This document shows, in pieces, positions 23,738-31,902 of a stretch of DNA of 39,989 bases (position 1 is its first letter; each line of letters opens with the position of its first letter). The stretch spans positions 1 to 39,989 of the forward strand of contig QFNN01000015.1 of NCBI GenBank assembly GCA_003240855.1, read 5' to 3'. This DNA is from Sphingomonas sanxanigenens. Its GTDB lineage: Bacteria; Pseudomonadota; Alphaproteobacteria; Sphingomonadales; Sphingomonadaceae. The notes under the pieces are model-generated. The model saw nothing but the letters and a program-made list of their open reading frames with translations, had not been told where the DNA came from and ran no database searches. The translations under genes and the position numbers were made by a program.

Positions 23738-24780
23738 AGCTTGAAGGCGTGCACCATCGCTCGATAGAGCGCACGGCTGACGGCGCGGGCGTCCGTATCA
23801 TGGACCAGCGCCGCTTGCCCTGGGAGATCGTCTGGGTCGAACTGCGCAGCGCTGAAGCCTGCGCGACCGCGATCCGCGAAATGTGGACGCGCGGCGCGCC
23901 GCTGCTCGCGATGACCGGCGCGTACGGCCTGGCGATTGCGCTCGCTAATGATGCGTCGGACGAAGCGCTCGATCAGGCGCATGCGATGCTGCTGGCCACA
24001 CGGCCAACCGCAGTCAACCTGCGCTGGGCGCTCGATCTGATGCGCGGCCATGTAGCCTCGTTGCCGTCTGCCGATCGTGCAGCAGCCGCCTTCGCGCGCG
24101 CAGATGCGCTGTGCGACGAAGATGTCGCCCTCAACCGTGCAATCGGAGAGCATGGGCTGGCGCTGTTTCGCGAAATCCACGCCCGCAATCCCGGGCGGCC
24201 GCTCAACATCCTCACTCATTGCAACGCCGGCTGGCTCGCGACTGTCGATTATGGCACCGCGCTGGCCCCGATCTATCTGGCGCATGACGAGGGCATCCCC
24301 GTGCATGTCTGGGTCGATGAGACGCGTCCGCGCAATCAGGGAGCGCTGCTTACCGCCTTTGAGCTGGCCGGGCATGGCGTTCCGCACAAGGTGATTGCTG
24401 ACAATGTCGGCGGACTGCTGATGCAGAAGGGCGAAGTCGATCTGGTGATCGTCGGCGCCGATCGCGTCACGGCGAATGGCGATGTCTGCAACAAGATAGG
24501 TACTTATCTGAAGGCGCTCGCCGCGTACGACAATGGCGTCCCTTTCTATGTGGCGCTGCCATATACGACGATCGACCGCAGCATGGCGTCGGGCGAACAG
24601 ATCCCGATCGAGGAGCGGAGCGCAGATGAAGTCGTGTGGCTCACCGGCCCCGACGCGGACGGCGTGCTGCGCAGCATCCGCGTCACCGCATCACCGGCGC
24701 ACAATCCGGCCTTCGACGTGACTCCGGCTCGCATGGTGACTGGCTATCTGACCGAAAGCGGACTGCTCGACCGCCCCTGA
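23734..24780 (+). CDS. mtnA: S-methyl-5-thioribose-1-phosphate isomerase
   Basis: This 348-residue eIF2B-like isomerase converts 5-methylthioribose-1-phosphate to the ribulose form. Catalytic Cys163 lies in THCNAGWLATVDYGTALAP and Asp243 in VIVGADRVTANGDVCNKIGTY, the pair known from B. subtilis MtnA. Other family stretches are TRGAPLLAMTGAYGLAIA, RPTAVNLRWALD and WVDETRPRNQGALLTAFEL. It overlaps mtnC by 4 bases and ends the salvage operon; hmgA starts 37 bases later and could be co-transcribed. Its substrate would come from an MtnP phosphorylase or MtnK kinase; neither is encoded here. Confidence 0.97.
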   Translation: MKLEGVHHRSIERTADGAGVRIMDQRRLPWEIVWVELRSAEACATAIREMWTRGAPLLAMTGAYGLAIALANDASDEALDQAHAMLLATRPTAVNLRWALDLMRGHVASLPSADRAAAAFARADALCDEDVALNRAIGEHGLALFREIHARNPGRPLNILTHCNAGWLATVDYGTALAPIYLAHDEGIPVHVWVDETRPRNQGALLTAFELAGHGVPHKVIADNVGGLLMQKGEVDLVIVGADRVTANGDVCNKIGTYLKALAAYDNGVPFYVALPYTTIDRSMASGEQIPIEERSADEVVWLTGPDADGVLRSIRVTASPAHNPAFDVTPARMVTGYLTESGLLDRP

Positions 24781-24817
24781 GCTGGACGGGCGCCCGCTCG
24801 CCGGATAGAAAGTGGGC

Positions 24818-26116
24818 ATGATCGCGAACGACGCGCCCGCCTATATGCCCGGTTTCGCCAATACCCATGAGACGGAGGCGGTAGCGGGCGCTCTGCCGAT
24901 AGGCCGCAATTCTCCGCAACGACCGGCGTTCGGCCTGTATGCCGAGCAATTATCGGGCACTGCGTTCACCGCGCCCCGACACGAGAATCGCAGGAGTTGG
25001 CTTTACCGCATTCGCCCAAGCGCAATGCACCACCCCTATCGCCCCTATTCCGGCGCAGAGCGCTTCATTGCCGATGCTGCGCCGGGCAAGCTCGCCCCCA
25101 ACCGGATGCGCTGGAACCCAGCCCCCCTGCCGGAAGGCCAGGTCGATCTGATCGACGGCATGGCGACGATGCTGGTCAACCGCGACGCCGCGTCGCTCGA
25201 AGGCGTGGCTTTCCACATTTATGCGGCCAATTGCGACATGACGGCGCGCGCATTCGTCGATGCCGATGGCGAACTGCTCCTCATTCCGCAGCAAGGGCGG
25301 CTGACCTTGCTGACCGAACTCGGCCGGATCGACCTGTCGCCGGGAGAGATTGCGCTTGTGCCGCGCGGCGTCCGTTTCCGCGCCCTGCTGCCCGACGGCG
25401 TTGCGCGGGGCTACGTCGCCGAAAATCAGGGCGCGCCTTTCCGCCTGCCTGAACTTGGCCCGATCGGCGCTAACAGCCTGGCGGCCAGTCGCGATTTCCA
25501 GACGCCCGTCGCCTGGTATGAGGACCGCGACGATGCGTTCGAGCTGATCCAGAAATCGCTCGGCGCGCTGTGGATCACTGAACTCGATCATTCTCCGCTT
25601 GATGTCGTCGCCTGGCACGGCAATCTCGCGCCATGCAAATATGATCTTGCGCGCTTCAACACGATCGGCACCGTCAGCTTCGACCACCCCGACCCCTCGA
25701 TCTTCACTGTCCTGACTTCGCCCAGCCATATGCCGGGACGCGCCAACGCCGATTTCGTGATTTTCCCGCCGCGCTGGATGGTAGCCGAGGACACATTCCG
25801 TCCGCCCTGGTTCCACCGCAATGTAATGAGCGAAGCGATGGGGCTCATCTATGGCGCTTACGACGCCAAGGCCGATGGCTTCGCGCCCGGTGCGATCAGC
25901 CTGCATAATCTGCTGGCCGGCCACGGCCCCGACGTCGCGAGCTGGAAGGGCGCGAGCGCGGCAGAGCTCAAACCGCACAAGATCGAAGGCACGATGGCCT
26001 TCATGGTCGAGACCTGCTGGCCCTATCGTCCGACGGCGCACGCGATCGACTGCATCGAACGGCAGCGCGGCTATGACGAGGTATGGGACGGATTCCCGAA
26101 GGCGGAACTGCCGTGA
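24818..26116 (+). CDS. hmgA: Homogentisate 1,2-dioxygenase
   Basis: This 432-residue iron dioxygenase opens the ring of homogentisate to maleylacetoacetate in tyrosine and phenylalanine catabolism. It begins with the conserved YMPGFANTHETEA, then NRRSWLYRIRPS. The iron ligands fall in WFHRNVMSEAMGLI (His and Glu) and AGHGPD (His), matching His335, Glu341 and His371 of the human enzyme. The ATG at 24818 has GAAAG upstream; a GTG six bases earlier is possible. The TGA overlaps the next gene's GTG (GTGA at 26113). No HPPD gene is in the window. Confidence 0.96.
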   Translation: MIANDAPAYMPGFANTHETEAVAGALPIGRNSPQRPAFGLYAEQLSGTAFTAPRHENRRSWLYRIRPSAMHHPYRPYSGAERFIADAAPGKLAPNRMRWNPAPLPEGQVDLIDGMATMLVNRDAASLEGVAFHIYAANCDMTARAFVDADGELLLIPQQGRLTLLTELGRIDLSPGEIALVPRGVRFRALLPDGVARGYVAENQGAPFRLPELGPIGANSLAASRDFQTPVAWYEDRDDAFELIQKSLGALWITELDHSPLDVVAWHGNLAPCKYDLARFNTIGTVSFDHPDPSIFTVLTSPSHMPGRANADFVIFPPRWMVAEDTFRPPWFHRNVMSEAMGLIYGAYDAKADGFAPGAISLHNLLAGHGPDVASWKGASAAELKPHKIEGTMAFMVETCWPYRPTAHAIDCIERQRGYDEVWDGFPKAELP

Positions 26117-26475
26117 TCCGTATCCCGCTCAGCGAGAAATTCGCGACGATCGACGAGCATTGGCGCCCGAAGGTCGCGGCGCAGGCCAACGGGCAGGACA
26201 TTCGACTCGTCAAGACCAAAGGCGTTTTTCCGTGGCACAGCCATCCCGACGCTGATGAGACGTTCCTTGTCTGGAAGGGGGTGTTTCGCGTCGAATATCG
26301 CGATCATGTCGTCGAGCTTGGACCGGGTGAGATGACGGTCGTGCCGCGCGGCGTCGAGCACCGAACCGCCAGCGACGAGGAAGCCGAAGTGCTGATCTTC
26401 GAGCCATCCGAAGTGATCAACACCGGCGATGCGCCGGCCTCCGCCTTTACCGCACCTTCGGGAGTGACGATCTGA
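26113..26475 (+). CDS. Single-domain cupin between hmgA and the FAH gene
   Basis: This 120-residue cupin starts at a GTG overlapping the hmgA stop (GTGA), with AAGGCGG upstream. Cupin motif 1 is clear in GVFPWHSHPDADETFLVWKG, giving the H-x-H and glutamate metal ligands; motif 2 is PGEMTVVPRGVEHRT with the last histidine. Its TGA shares one base with the next ATG. Small cupins at this position are seen in tyrosine catabolic operons of some alphaproteobacteria, but I know of no defined reaction. Tight coupling on both sides argues for a role in homogentisate breakdown, for instance isomerisation or clearance of an intermediate; that is inference. Confidence 0.88.
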   Translation: MIRIPLSEKFATIDEHWRPKVAAQANGQDIRLVKTKGVFPWHSHPDADETFLVWKGVFRVEYRDHVVELGPGEMTVVPRGVEHRTASDEEAEVLIFEPSEVINTGDAPASAFTAPSGVTI

Positions 26476-27482
26476 TGAAACTTGCAAGCCTGAAGGGCGG
26501 CCGCGACGGCCGTCTCGTCGTCGTCTCGAACGATCTCGCCTGGTATGCGGAGGCGGGCCATATCGTCCCGACGCTGCAGGCGGCGCTCGACGACTGGGAG
26601 CATTTCGAGCCGCTGCTGCGCAACCTCGCGACCGACCTGGAACATGAGGCGATTCCGCAGGAACGCTTCCACGAACGACTGGTCGCCGCGCCCCTGCCCC
26701 GCGCTTACCAATGGGCGGATGGCTCCGCCTATGTGAACCACGTCGCGCTGGTCCGCCAGGCCCGCGGCGCGGAAATGCCCGAGAGTTTCTGGAGCGATCC
26801 CCTGATGTATCAGGGCGGGTCTGACGATTTTCTCGGCGCGCGTGACGCCATCCCGCTCGCCGATGAGGCATGGGGTTGCGACATGGAGGCGGAGGTCATC
26901 GTCGTGACGGGCGACGTGCCGCTCGGCGCAAGCCGCGAGGAGGCGCTCGCTGCTATCAGGCTGGTGGGGCTGACCAACGACGTATCGCTGCGCAACCTGA
27001 TCCCGGGCGAACTGGCCAAGGGCTTCGGCTTCTTCCAGTCCAAGCCGGCGAGCGCTTTCTCACCCGTGTTCGTGACGCCCGATGCGTTGGGAGACTGGTG
27101 GCGCGACGGCAAGCTGCACCGCAGGCTGATGGTTGACCTCAACGGCAAAGCGCTGGGCCGCGCTGAGGCCGGCGAGGACATGACTTTCGACTTCGGCGCG
27201 CTGATCGCCCACGCCGCCAAGACGCGCAACTTGCGCGCAGGGACGATCATCGGATCGGGCACGGTATCCAATCGCGGCGCGGATGGAGGGCCGGGCAGGC
27301 CCGTGGATCAGGGCGGGGTCGGCTATAGCTGCCTGGCTGAAGTGCGGACAGTGGAGACGATTCGCGATGGGAAGCCGAGCACGCCTTTCCTGAAGGCGGG
27401 CGATGAAGTGAAGATCTGGATGGAGGATGACCACCACCATCCGATCTTCGGGGTTATCGACCAGGTTGTCGGGGGGAAATAG
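26475..27482 (+). CDS. Fumarylacetoacetate hydrolase family protein
   Basis: This 335-residue enzyme would split fumarylacetoacetate (or maleylacetoacetate) into fumarate (or maleate) and acetoacetate, ending homogentisate degradation. It has a small N-terminal domain (to about residue 75) and the FAH barrel with metal-binding acidic residues in PESFWSDPLMYQGGSDDF and EAWGCDMEAEVIVVTGDVP, plus LTNDVSLRNLIPGELAKGFGFFQSKPASAFSP and TIIGSGTVSNRG. The length fits the bacterial FAH of tyrosine operons, not the shorter general FAH hydrolases. The ATG at 26475 overlaps the cupin stop (TGATG). No GST-type maleylacetoacetate isomerase gene follows. Confidence 0.92.
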   Translation: MKLASLKGGRDGRLVVVSNDLAWYAEAGHIVPTLQAALDDWEHFEPLLRNLATDLEHEAIPQERFHERLVAAPLPRAYQWADGSAYVNHVALVRQARGAEMPESFWSDPLMYQGGSDDFLGARDAIPLADEAWGCDMEAEVIVVTGDVPLGASREEALAAIRLVGLTNDVSLRNLIPGELAKGFGFFQSKPASAFSPVFVTPDALGDWWRDGKLHRRLMVDLNGKALGRAEAGEDMTFDFGALIAHAAKTRNLRAGTIIGSGTVSNRGADGGPGRPVDQGGVGYSCLAEVRTVETIRDGKPSTPFLKAGDEVKIWMEDDHHHPIFGVIDQVVGGK

Positions 27483-27518
27483 CGGCTTTCCGCGCCGCCT
27501 TTCATTTCGATGCCGAAA

Positions 27519-29417
27519 CTATTCCAGTAGATGATCGACGATTAGGTCGGCGGCCTGTTCGGGGGTAAGGCGCGTCGTGTCGATGTGGATCTCGGGATTT
27601 TCCGGCTTTTCATAGGGGCTGTCTATGCCCGTGAAGTTCTTGAGCTTGCCCGCGCGGGCCTTGGCGTAGAGGCCCTTCACATCGCGCTTTTCGGCTTCTG
27701 CGAGCGGCGTATCGACGAAAATCTCGACGAATTCGCCGACCGGCAGCATTTCGCGCACCATCTGCCGTTCGGCGCGGAAAGGCGAGATGAAGGCGGTGAT
27801 GACGATCAGCCCGGCATCGGTCATCAGCTTCGCGACTTCGCCCAGACGGCGGATATTCTCGATGCGATCGGCGTCAGTGAAGCCGAGATCGCGATTGAGC
27901 CCGTGACGCACATTGTCGCCGTCGAGCAGGAAGCTGTGCCGGTTCATGCGGTGCAGCTTCTTTTCCACGAGATTGGCGATGGTCGACTTGCCCGCGCCCG
28001 AAAGCCCCGTGAACCACAGCACGGCTGGTTTCTGGTTCTTGAGGTCCGCCCGCGCCTCGCGCGTCACATCCTGCGACTGCCAGTGGACATTCTGGCTGCG
28101 GCGGAGCGCGAAATGGATCATCCCCGCCGCGACGGTCGCGTTGCTGATCTTGTCGATCAGGATGAAGCCGCCGAGCGAGCGGCTGTCGGCATAAGGCTCG
28201 AACACGATCGGGCTGTCGGTCGAGAAGGTGACGACGCCGATCGCGTTGAGATCGAGCGAACGCGCCGCGACATGCTCCAGCGTATTGACGTTGACCTGAT
28301 ATTTGGGCGCCCGCATCGTAGCGGAAACGGTGCGCGCGCCAAGCTTCAGCCAATAGGCTCGGCCCGGCAGCATCGCCTCGTCGGACATCCAGACGATCGT
28401 CGCCTCGAACTGGTCGGCCGCCTCGGGCGGGTCGCCGGCGGCGGCGATCACGTCCCCGCGCGAGCAATCGACTTCGTCGGCCAGAGTCAGCGTGACCGAC
28501 TGCCCTGCCCGCGCCGCCGGCAGATCGCCGTCGGCCGAGACGATGCGCGCGACGCTGCTCGTCCGCCCGGACGGCAGGATGCGCACCGGATCGCCCGGCT
28601 GCACCGTCCCGGCATCGATCAGCCCGGCAAAGCCCCGGAAATCGAGATCGGGCCGGTTGACCCACTGCACCGCCATGCGGAAGGGGCGCGCGGCATCGGC
28701 GTCCTGATCGACCGGCACGGTTTCCAGATGCTCGACGAGCGTCGGCCCGTCATACCAGGGCATGTTCGCGGACGCCGCCGCGATATTGTCTCCGCCCAGC
28801 CCGGAGACCGGAATGGCGCGGAAATCGGTAATGCCGATCTCGTTCGCGAAGGCGCGATATTGGAGGCGAATGCGATCGAATATGGCGCGATCATAATCGA
28901 CCAGATCCATCTTGTTCACCGCAAGCACGATATGGCGGATGCCGATAAGATGCGCGAGGAAGCTGTGCCGGCGCGTCTGGGTGAGCACGCCCTTGCGCGC
29001 GTCGATCAGAATCACGGCGAGATCGGCAGTCGATGCGCCCGTCACCATGTTGCGCGTATATTGCTCGTGCCCGGGCGTGTCGGCGACGATGAACTTGCGC
29101 TTTTCGGTCGCGAAGAAGCGATAGGCGACGTCGATGGTGATGCCCTGCTCGCGCTCCGCCGCGAGACCGTCGACGAGAAGCGCGAAATCAATCTCGCCGC
29201 CCTGCGTGCCGACGCGCTTGCTGTCGCTTTCGAGCGTCGAAAGCTGATCCTCGAAAATCTGCTTCGAGTCATAGAGCAGCCGCCCGATCAACGTCGACTT
29301 GCCGTCGTCCACCGATCCGCAGGTGATGAAGCGGAGCAGCGATTTCTGCTCATGCTGCGCAAGATAGGCCGCGATGTCGTCGGCGATCAGCGCGTCGGGG
29401 CGATAGGAACCGCTCAT
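27519..29417 (-). CDS. cysN/cysC: Bifunctional sulfate adenylyltransferase subunit 1 / adenylylsulfate kinase
   Basis: This 632-residue fusion has an N-terminal CysN GTPase with G1 GSVDDGKSTLIGR (about residues 34-46), G3 DTPGHEQYTRNM and G4 NKMD, two beta-barrel domains to about 450, then a CysC domain (about 455-632) with its own P-loop GLSGAGKST and DGDNVRHGLNRDLGF. With CysD it makes APS from ATP and sulfate, driven by GTP hydrolysis, and the C-terminal part phosphorylates APS to PAPS. Such fusions (NodQ-like) are common in alphaproteobacteria. The ATG at 29417 shares one base with the cysD stop (TGATG), implying coupled synthesis. Confidence 0.97.
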   Translation of the reverse strand: MSGSYRPDALIADDIAAYLAQHEQKSLLRFITCGSVDDGKSTLIGRLLYDSKQIFEDQLSTLESDSKRVGTQGGEIDFALLVDGLAAEREQGITIDVAYRFFATEKRKFIVADTPGHEQYTRNMVTGASTADLAVILIDARKGVLTQTRRHSFLAHLIGIRHIVLAVNKMDLVDYDRAIFDRIRLQYRAFANEIGITDFRAIPVSGLGGDNIAAASANMPWYDGPTLVEHLETVPVDQDADAARPFRMAVQWVNRPDLDFRGFAGLIDAGTVQPGDPVRILPSGRTSSVARIVSADGDLPAARAGQSVTLTLADEVDCSRGDVIAAAGDPPEAADQFEATIVWMSDEAMLPGRAYWLKLGARTVSATMRAPKYQVNVNTLEHVAARSLDLNAIGVVTFSTDSPIVFEPYADSRSLGGFILIDKISNATVAAGMIHFALRRSQNVHWQSQDVTREARADLKNQKPAVLWFTGLSGAGKSTIANLVEKKLHRMNRHSFLLDGDNVRHGLNRDLGFTDADRIENIRRLGEVAKLMTDAGLIVITAFISPFRAERQMVREMLPVGEFVEIFVDTPLAEAEKRDVKGLYAKARAGKLKNFTGIDSPYEKPENPEIHIDTTRLTPEQAADLIVDHLLE

Positions 29418-30313
29418 CAGAAATAACCCTCGCGCTTCTTTTTCTCCATGCTCGCGCTTTGATCATGGTCGATGGCGCGGCCCTGCCGCTCCGAGGTGGT
29501 GGTAAGCAGCATTTCGCGGATCACGGCTTCGAGCGTGTCGGCCGTGCTTTCGACCGCGCCGGTCAGCGGATAACAGCCGAGGGTGCGGAAACGGATCGAG
29601 CGTTCGACGGGCGTCTCGCCCTCGCGCAGCGGAAAGCGATCGTCGTCGACCATCAGCAACAGGCCGTCGCGCTCGACCGTGGGGCGCGGCGCGGCGAAAT
29701 AGAGCGGAACGATCTCGATCCCTTCGCGGCGGGTATATTGCCAGATGTCCAGCTCGGTCCAGTTGGAGAGCGGGAAGGCGCGGATGCTTTCGCCCTTCGC
29801 CTTGCGGGCATTATAGAGCCGCCACAACTCGGGCCGCTGCTGCTTGGGATCCCATTGGTGGCTGGCGGTGCGGAAGGAGAAAACGCGTTCCTTGGCGCGG
29901 CTTTTCTCCTCATCCCGCCGCGCGCCGCCGAAGGCCGCATCGAAGCCATACAGATCCAGCGCCTGCTTGAGCCCTTCGGTTTTCCACATGTCGGTATGGA
30001 GCGCGCCATGATCGAAGGGATTGATCCCGCGTTCGAGCGCTTCGGGATTGCGGTGGACGAGCAACTCCATCCCCGCCTCCGCCGCCGCGCGATCGCGCAG
30101 ATCGTACATGGCGCGGAACTTCCACGTGGTATCGACATGGAGGAGCGGAAATGGCGGTGGCGCGGGGAAGAAGGCTTTCTTCGCCAGATGCAGCATGACG
30201 GCGGAATCCTTGCCCACCGAATAGAGCATGACCGGCCGCTCGGCCTCGGCCACGACCTCACGCATGATGTGGATGCTCTCGGCCTCGAGCCGATCGAGAT
30301 GGGTCAATGTCAT
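29417..30313 (-). CDS. cysD: Sulfate adenylyltransferase subunit 2
   Basis: This 298-residue PP-loop ATP pyrophosphatase is the catalytic subunit of ATP sulfurylase. The loop is YSVGKDSAVMLHLAKKAF; other conserved stretches are HVDTTWKFRAMYDLRD, GGARRDEEKSRAKERVFSFR, NWTELDIWQYTRREGIEIVPLYFA and RFRTLGCYPLTGAVES. The C-terminal end MEKKKREGYF is typical. I choose the ATG at 30313 (MTLTHLDRLEAESIHI); a TTG at 30334 would add seven residues. The ribosome binding site is weak in both cases. It is transcribed with cysNC, with its promoter in 30314-30450. Confidence 0.96.
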   Translation of the reverse strand: MTLTHLDRLEAESIHIMREVVAEAERPVMLYSVGKDSAVMLHLAKKAFFPAPPPFPLLHVDTTWKFRAMYDLRDRAAAEAGMELLVHRNPEALERGINPFDHGALHTDMWKTEGLKQALDLYGFDAAFGGARRDEEKSRAKERVFSFRTASHQWDPKQQRPELWRLYNARKAKGESIRAFPLSNWTELDIWQYTRREGIEIVPLYFAAPRPTVERDGLLLMVDDDRFPLREGETPVERSIRFRTLGCYPLTGAVESTADTLEAVIREMLLTTTSERQGRAIDHDQSASMEKKKREGYF

Positions 30314-30450
30314 CGCGGCCCAGCTAATTGCCAACGCCGGGCCATGCCAACAAGCTTTTCTGAAGGGGGGTGAAGGCGAAGCGCGCTGGCCCGCTTATAT
30401 TTCGTCCCCCCGGGTCAAGCCCCCAGAGCGCCGGCTGCGGGCGAGGAGCG

Positions 30451-31728
30451 TCAGGCCGCGCGAATCTCGGCGACGAAGCCGTCGATCCGGCTGCCCAGAC
30501 GGCCGGCGTGCGTCGCGAGCGAGCGGGCTTCGTCGCGCAGGTCGGCGGCGCGGTGCGCGGCTTCGGATGCAGCCTGGCCGATCTCGGCTATGTTGCTGTG
30601 GATATGGCCGCTGGCGCCCACGGCTTCGTCGACATTGGCGGCGATCGCCTGCGTAGCGCCGCTCTGTTCGGCGACCGAGCGATCGATGAGGCTCGACATC
30701 TGTTCGATCCGCGCGATCACGCTCGCCATGCCGGCATGGCCGCGCGCGACATCGCCGATCGCATCGCGGACGCGCGCGATGAGCTTGCCGACCTCGCCCG
30801 CCGCGGCGCGCGTCTGGCCGGCGAGCGACTTCACCTCCGCCGCGACGACGCCGAACCCCTTGCCCGCCTCGCCCGCGTGAACCGCCTCTATCGAGGCGTT
30901 GAGCGCCAGAAGGTTCACCTTGCTGGCGATCGAATCGATCAGGCCGATGACGCCGGTGATCTCGTCGGCGACGCTCGACAGCGCGCGGAGGCGGATATCG
31001 CCGTCGGCGACGAGCGAGACGGCGCGGCCGGTCGACTCGCGAGCGCCGCCGACCTCGGCCTGGACATGCGCCAGCGCCTCGACCAGCCAGCGGCCGCGCG
31101 CCGCGATCTCGCCCATATTGTCGGCGGCCTGCGAGGCGGCTGTCGCGGCGGCGCTGCTGGCGTGGCCGGTCTGCACCGCGCGTTCGGCCATGCCGGCGGC
31201 GGCGGTGCGGATCGCATCGGCGGTGCGCGCCAGATCGGCGGCAAGCTCGGCCGCCTCCTGCTGGAAATGCGCGCTGAGGCGGCCGACCGTTTCGGCGCGC
31301 GCGATCCGCGCCGTGCCGCGTTCGCGCTCGCGGGCGGCCGCCAGTTCGAGCAGCCGGGCATTGGGAATGACGTCGCGGAAAAGACCACGATCGGTGCGGA
31401 TGACGCCCTCGCCCGCCCCGCCCGCCGCGAAGGCGTCGAGCATGGCGCCGACGCCGTCGCCAGCCTCGACCACCGGGCAGGCGCTGACATGCGCCGCCAG
31501 CGCGCCGCCGAAGCTGGGGTTCTGCATCAGCGCGTGGCCGAAGGGGTTGAAGAGGATGCGGCGCACGTCGATCTCGCGGATCGCGCCGACGGGACGCTTG
31601 TCGCCATCGACGACGGCAAGCAGCCGCAGGCTCGGCTCTGCGCGGAAAATGTCGATCGCCTCGGCAAGCGTCGCGTCGCGGCGCAGCGAGAGACTCGATC
31701 CACTGATTGTTTCACGCCCGCCCTGCAC
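30451..31728 (-). CDS. Soluble methyl-accepting chemotaxis-type protein with N-terminal CBS-like region
   Basis: This 425-residue protein has no membrane helix and no HAMP domain. Residues about 12-125 look like a paired CBS-type sensor region (LRLLAVVDGDKRPVGAIREIDVRRILFNPFGHALMQNPSFG), a pattern I associate with some GGDEF/EAL proteins. The C-terminal half is an MCP signalling coiled coil with the conserved hairpin tip ASKVNLLALNASIEAVHAGE and AGKGFGVVAAEVKSLA. It would contact CheW/CheA or act as a cytoplasmic sensor. The start is uncertain: a GTG at 31728 gives the frame, and no ATG occurs until residue 68. No other chemotaxis gene is nearby. It is divergent from galE. Confidence 0.85.
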   Translation of the reverse strand: MQGGRETISGSSLSLRRDATLAEAIDIFRAEPSLRLLAVVDGDKRPVGAIREIDVRRILFNPFGHALMQNPSFGGALAAHVSACPVVEAGDGVGAMLDAFAAGGAGEGVIRTDRGLFRDVIPNARLLELAAARERERGTARIARAETVGRLSAHFQQEAAELAADLARTADAIRTAAAGMAERAVQTGHASSAAATAASQAADNMGEIAARGRWLVEALAHVQAEVGGARESTGRAVSLVADGDIRLRALSSVADEITGVIGLIDSIASKVNLLALNASIEAVHAGEAGKGFGVVAAEVKSLAGQTRAAAGEVGKLIARVRDAIGDVARGHAGMASVIARIEQMSSLIDRSVAEQSGATQAIAANVDEAVGASGHIHSNIAEIGQAASEAAHRAADLRDEARSLATHAGRLGSRIDGFVAEIRAA

Positions 31729-31796
31729 TTGCGCCCCGTTTCGCCGTTGTCGCCTCGTTCAGTGGCAGCAGATGGTAAATGCCGCGTAAGCCGGGT

Positions 31797-31825
31797 GTGA
31801 CAGTCTCGTGAAAACAGGCGATATT
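31797..31825 (+). promoter_or_regulatory. Candidate sigma-70-type promoter for galE
   Basis: GTGACA (31797-31802) and GATATT (31820-31825) are separated by 17 bases, close to the TTGACA/TATAAT consensus. Transcription would start near 31832, leaving an untranslated leader of about 70 bases before the galE start at 31903. This is a visual match only. Confidence 0.35.
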
Positions 31826-31902
31826 TTTGAGGATCGCGGCATGGGCTGGCATTTTTCGCGGCTTGGGCTATCGCGCGGCGGCAATTTCAGGAGTGAAGCA
31901 CT

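Noticed and set aside
27585..29426. 613-codon open frame on the plus strand opposite cysNC
   Set aside because: Antisense to cysNC; composition is artefactual and no motif or ribosome binding site supports it.
30314..30450. TTGACC ... TATAAG promoter for cysD on the minus strand
   Set aside because: The spacing between the hexamers is about 13 bases, too short for a normal sigma-70 promoter; nothing better was seen.
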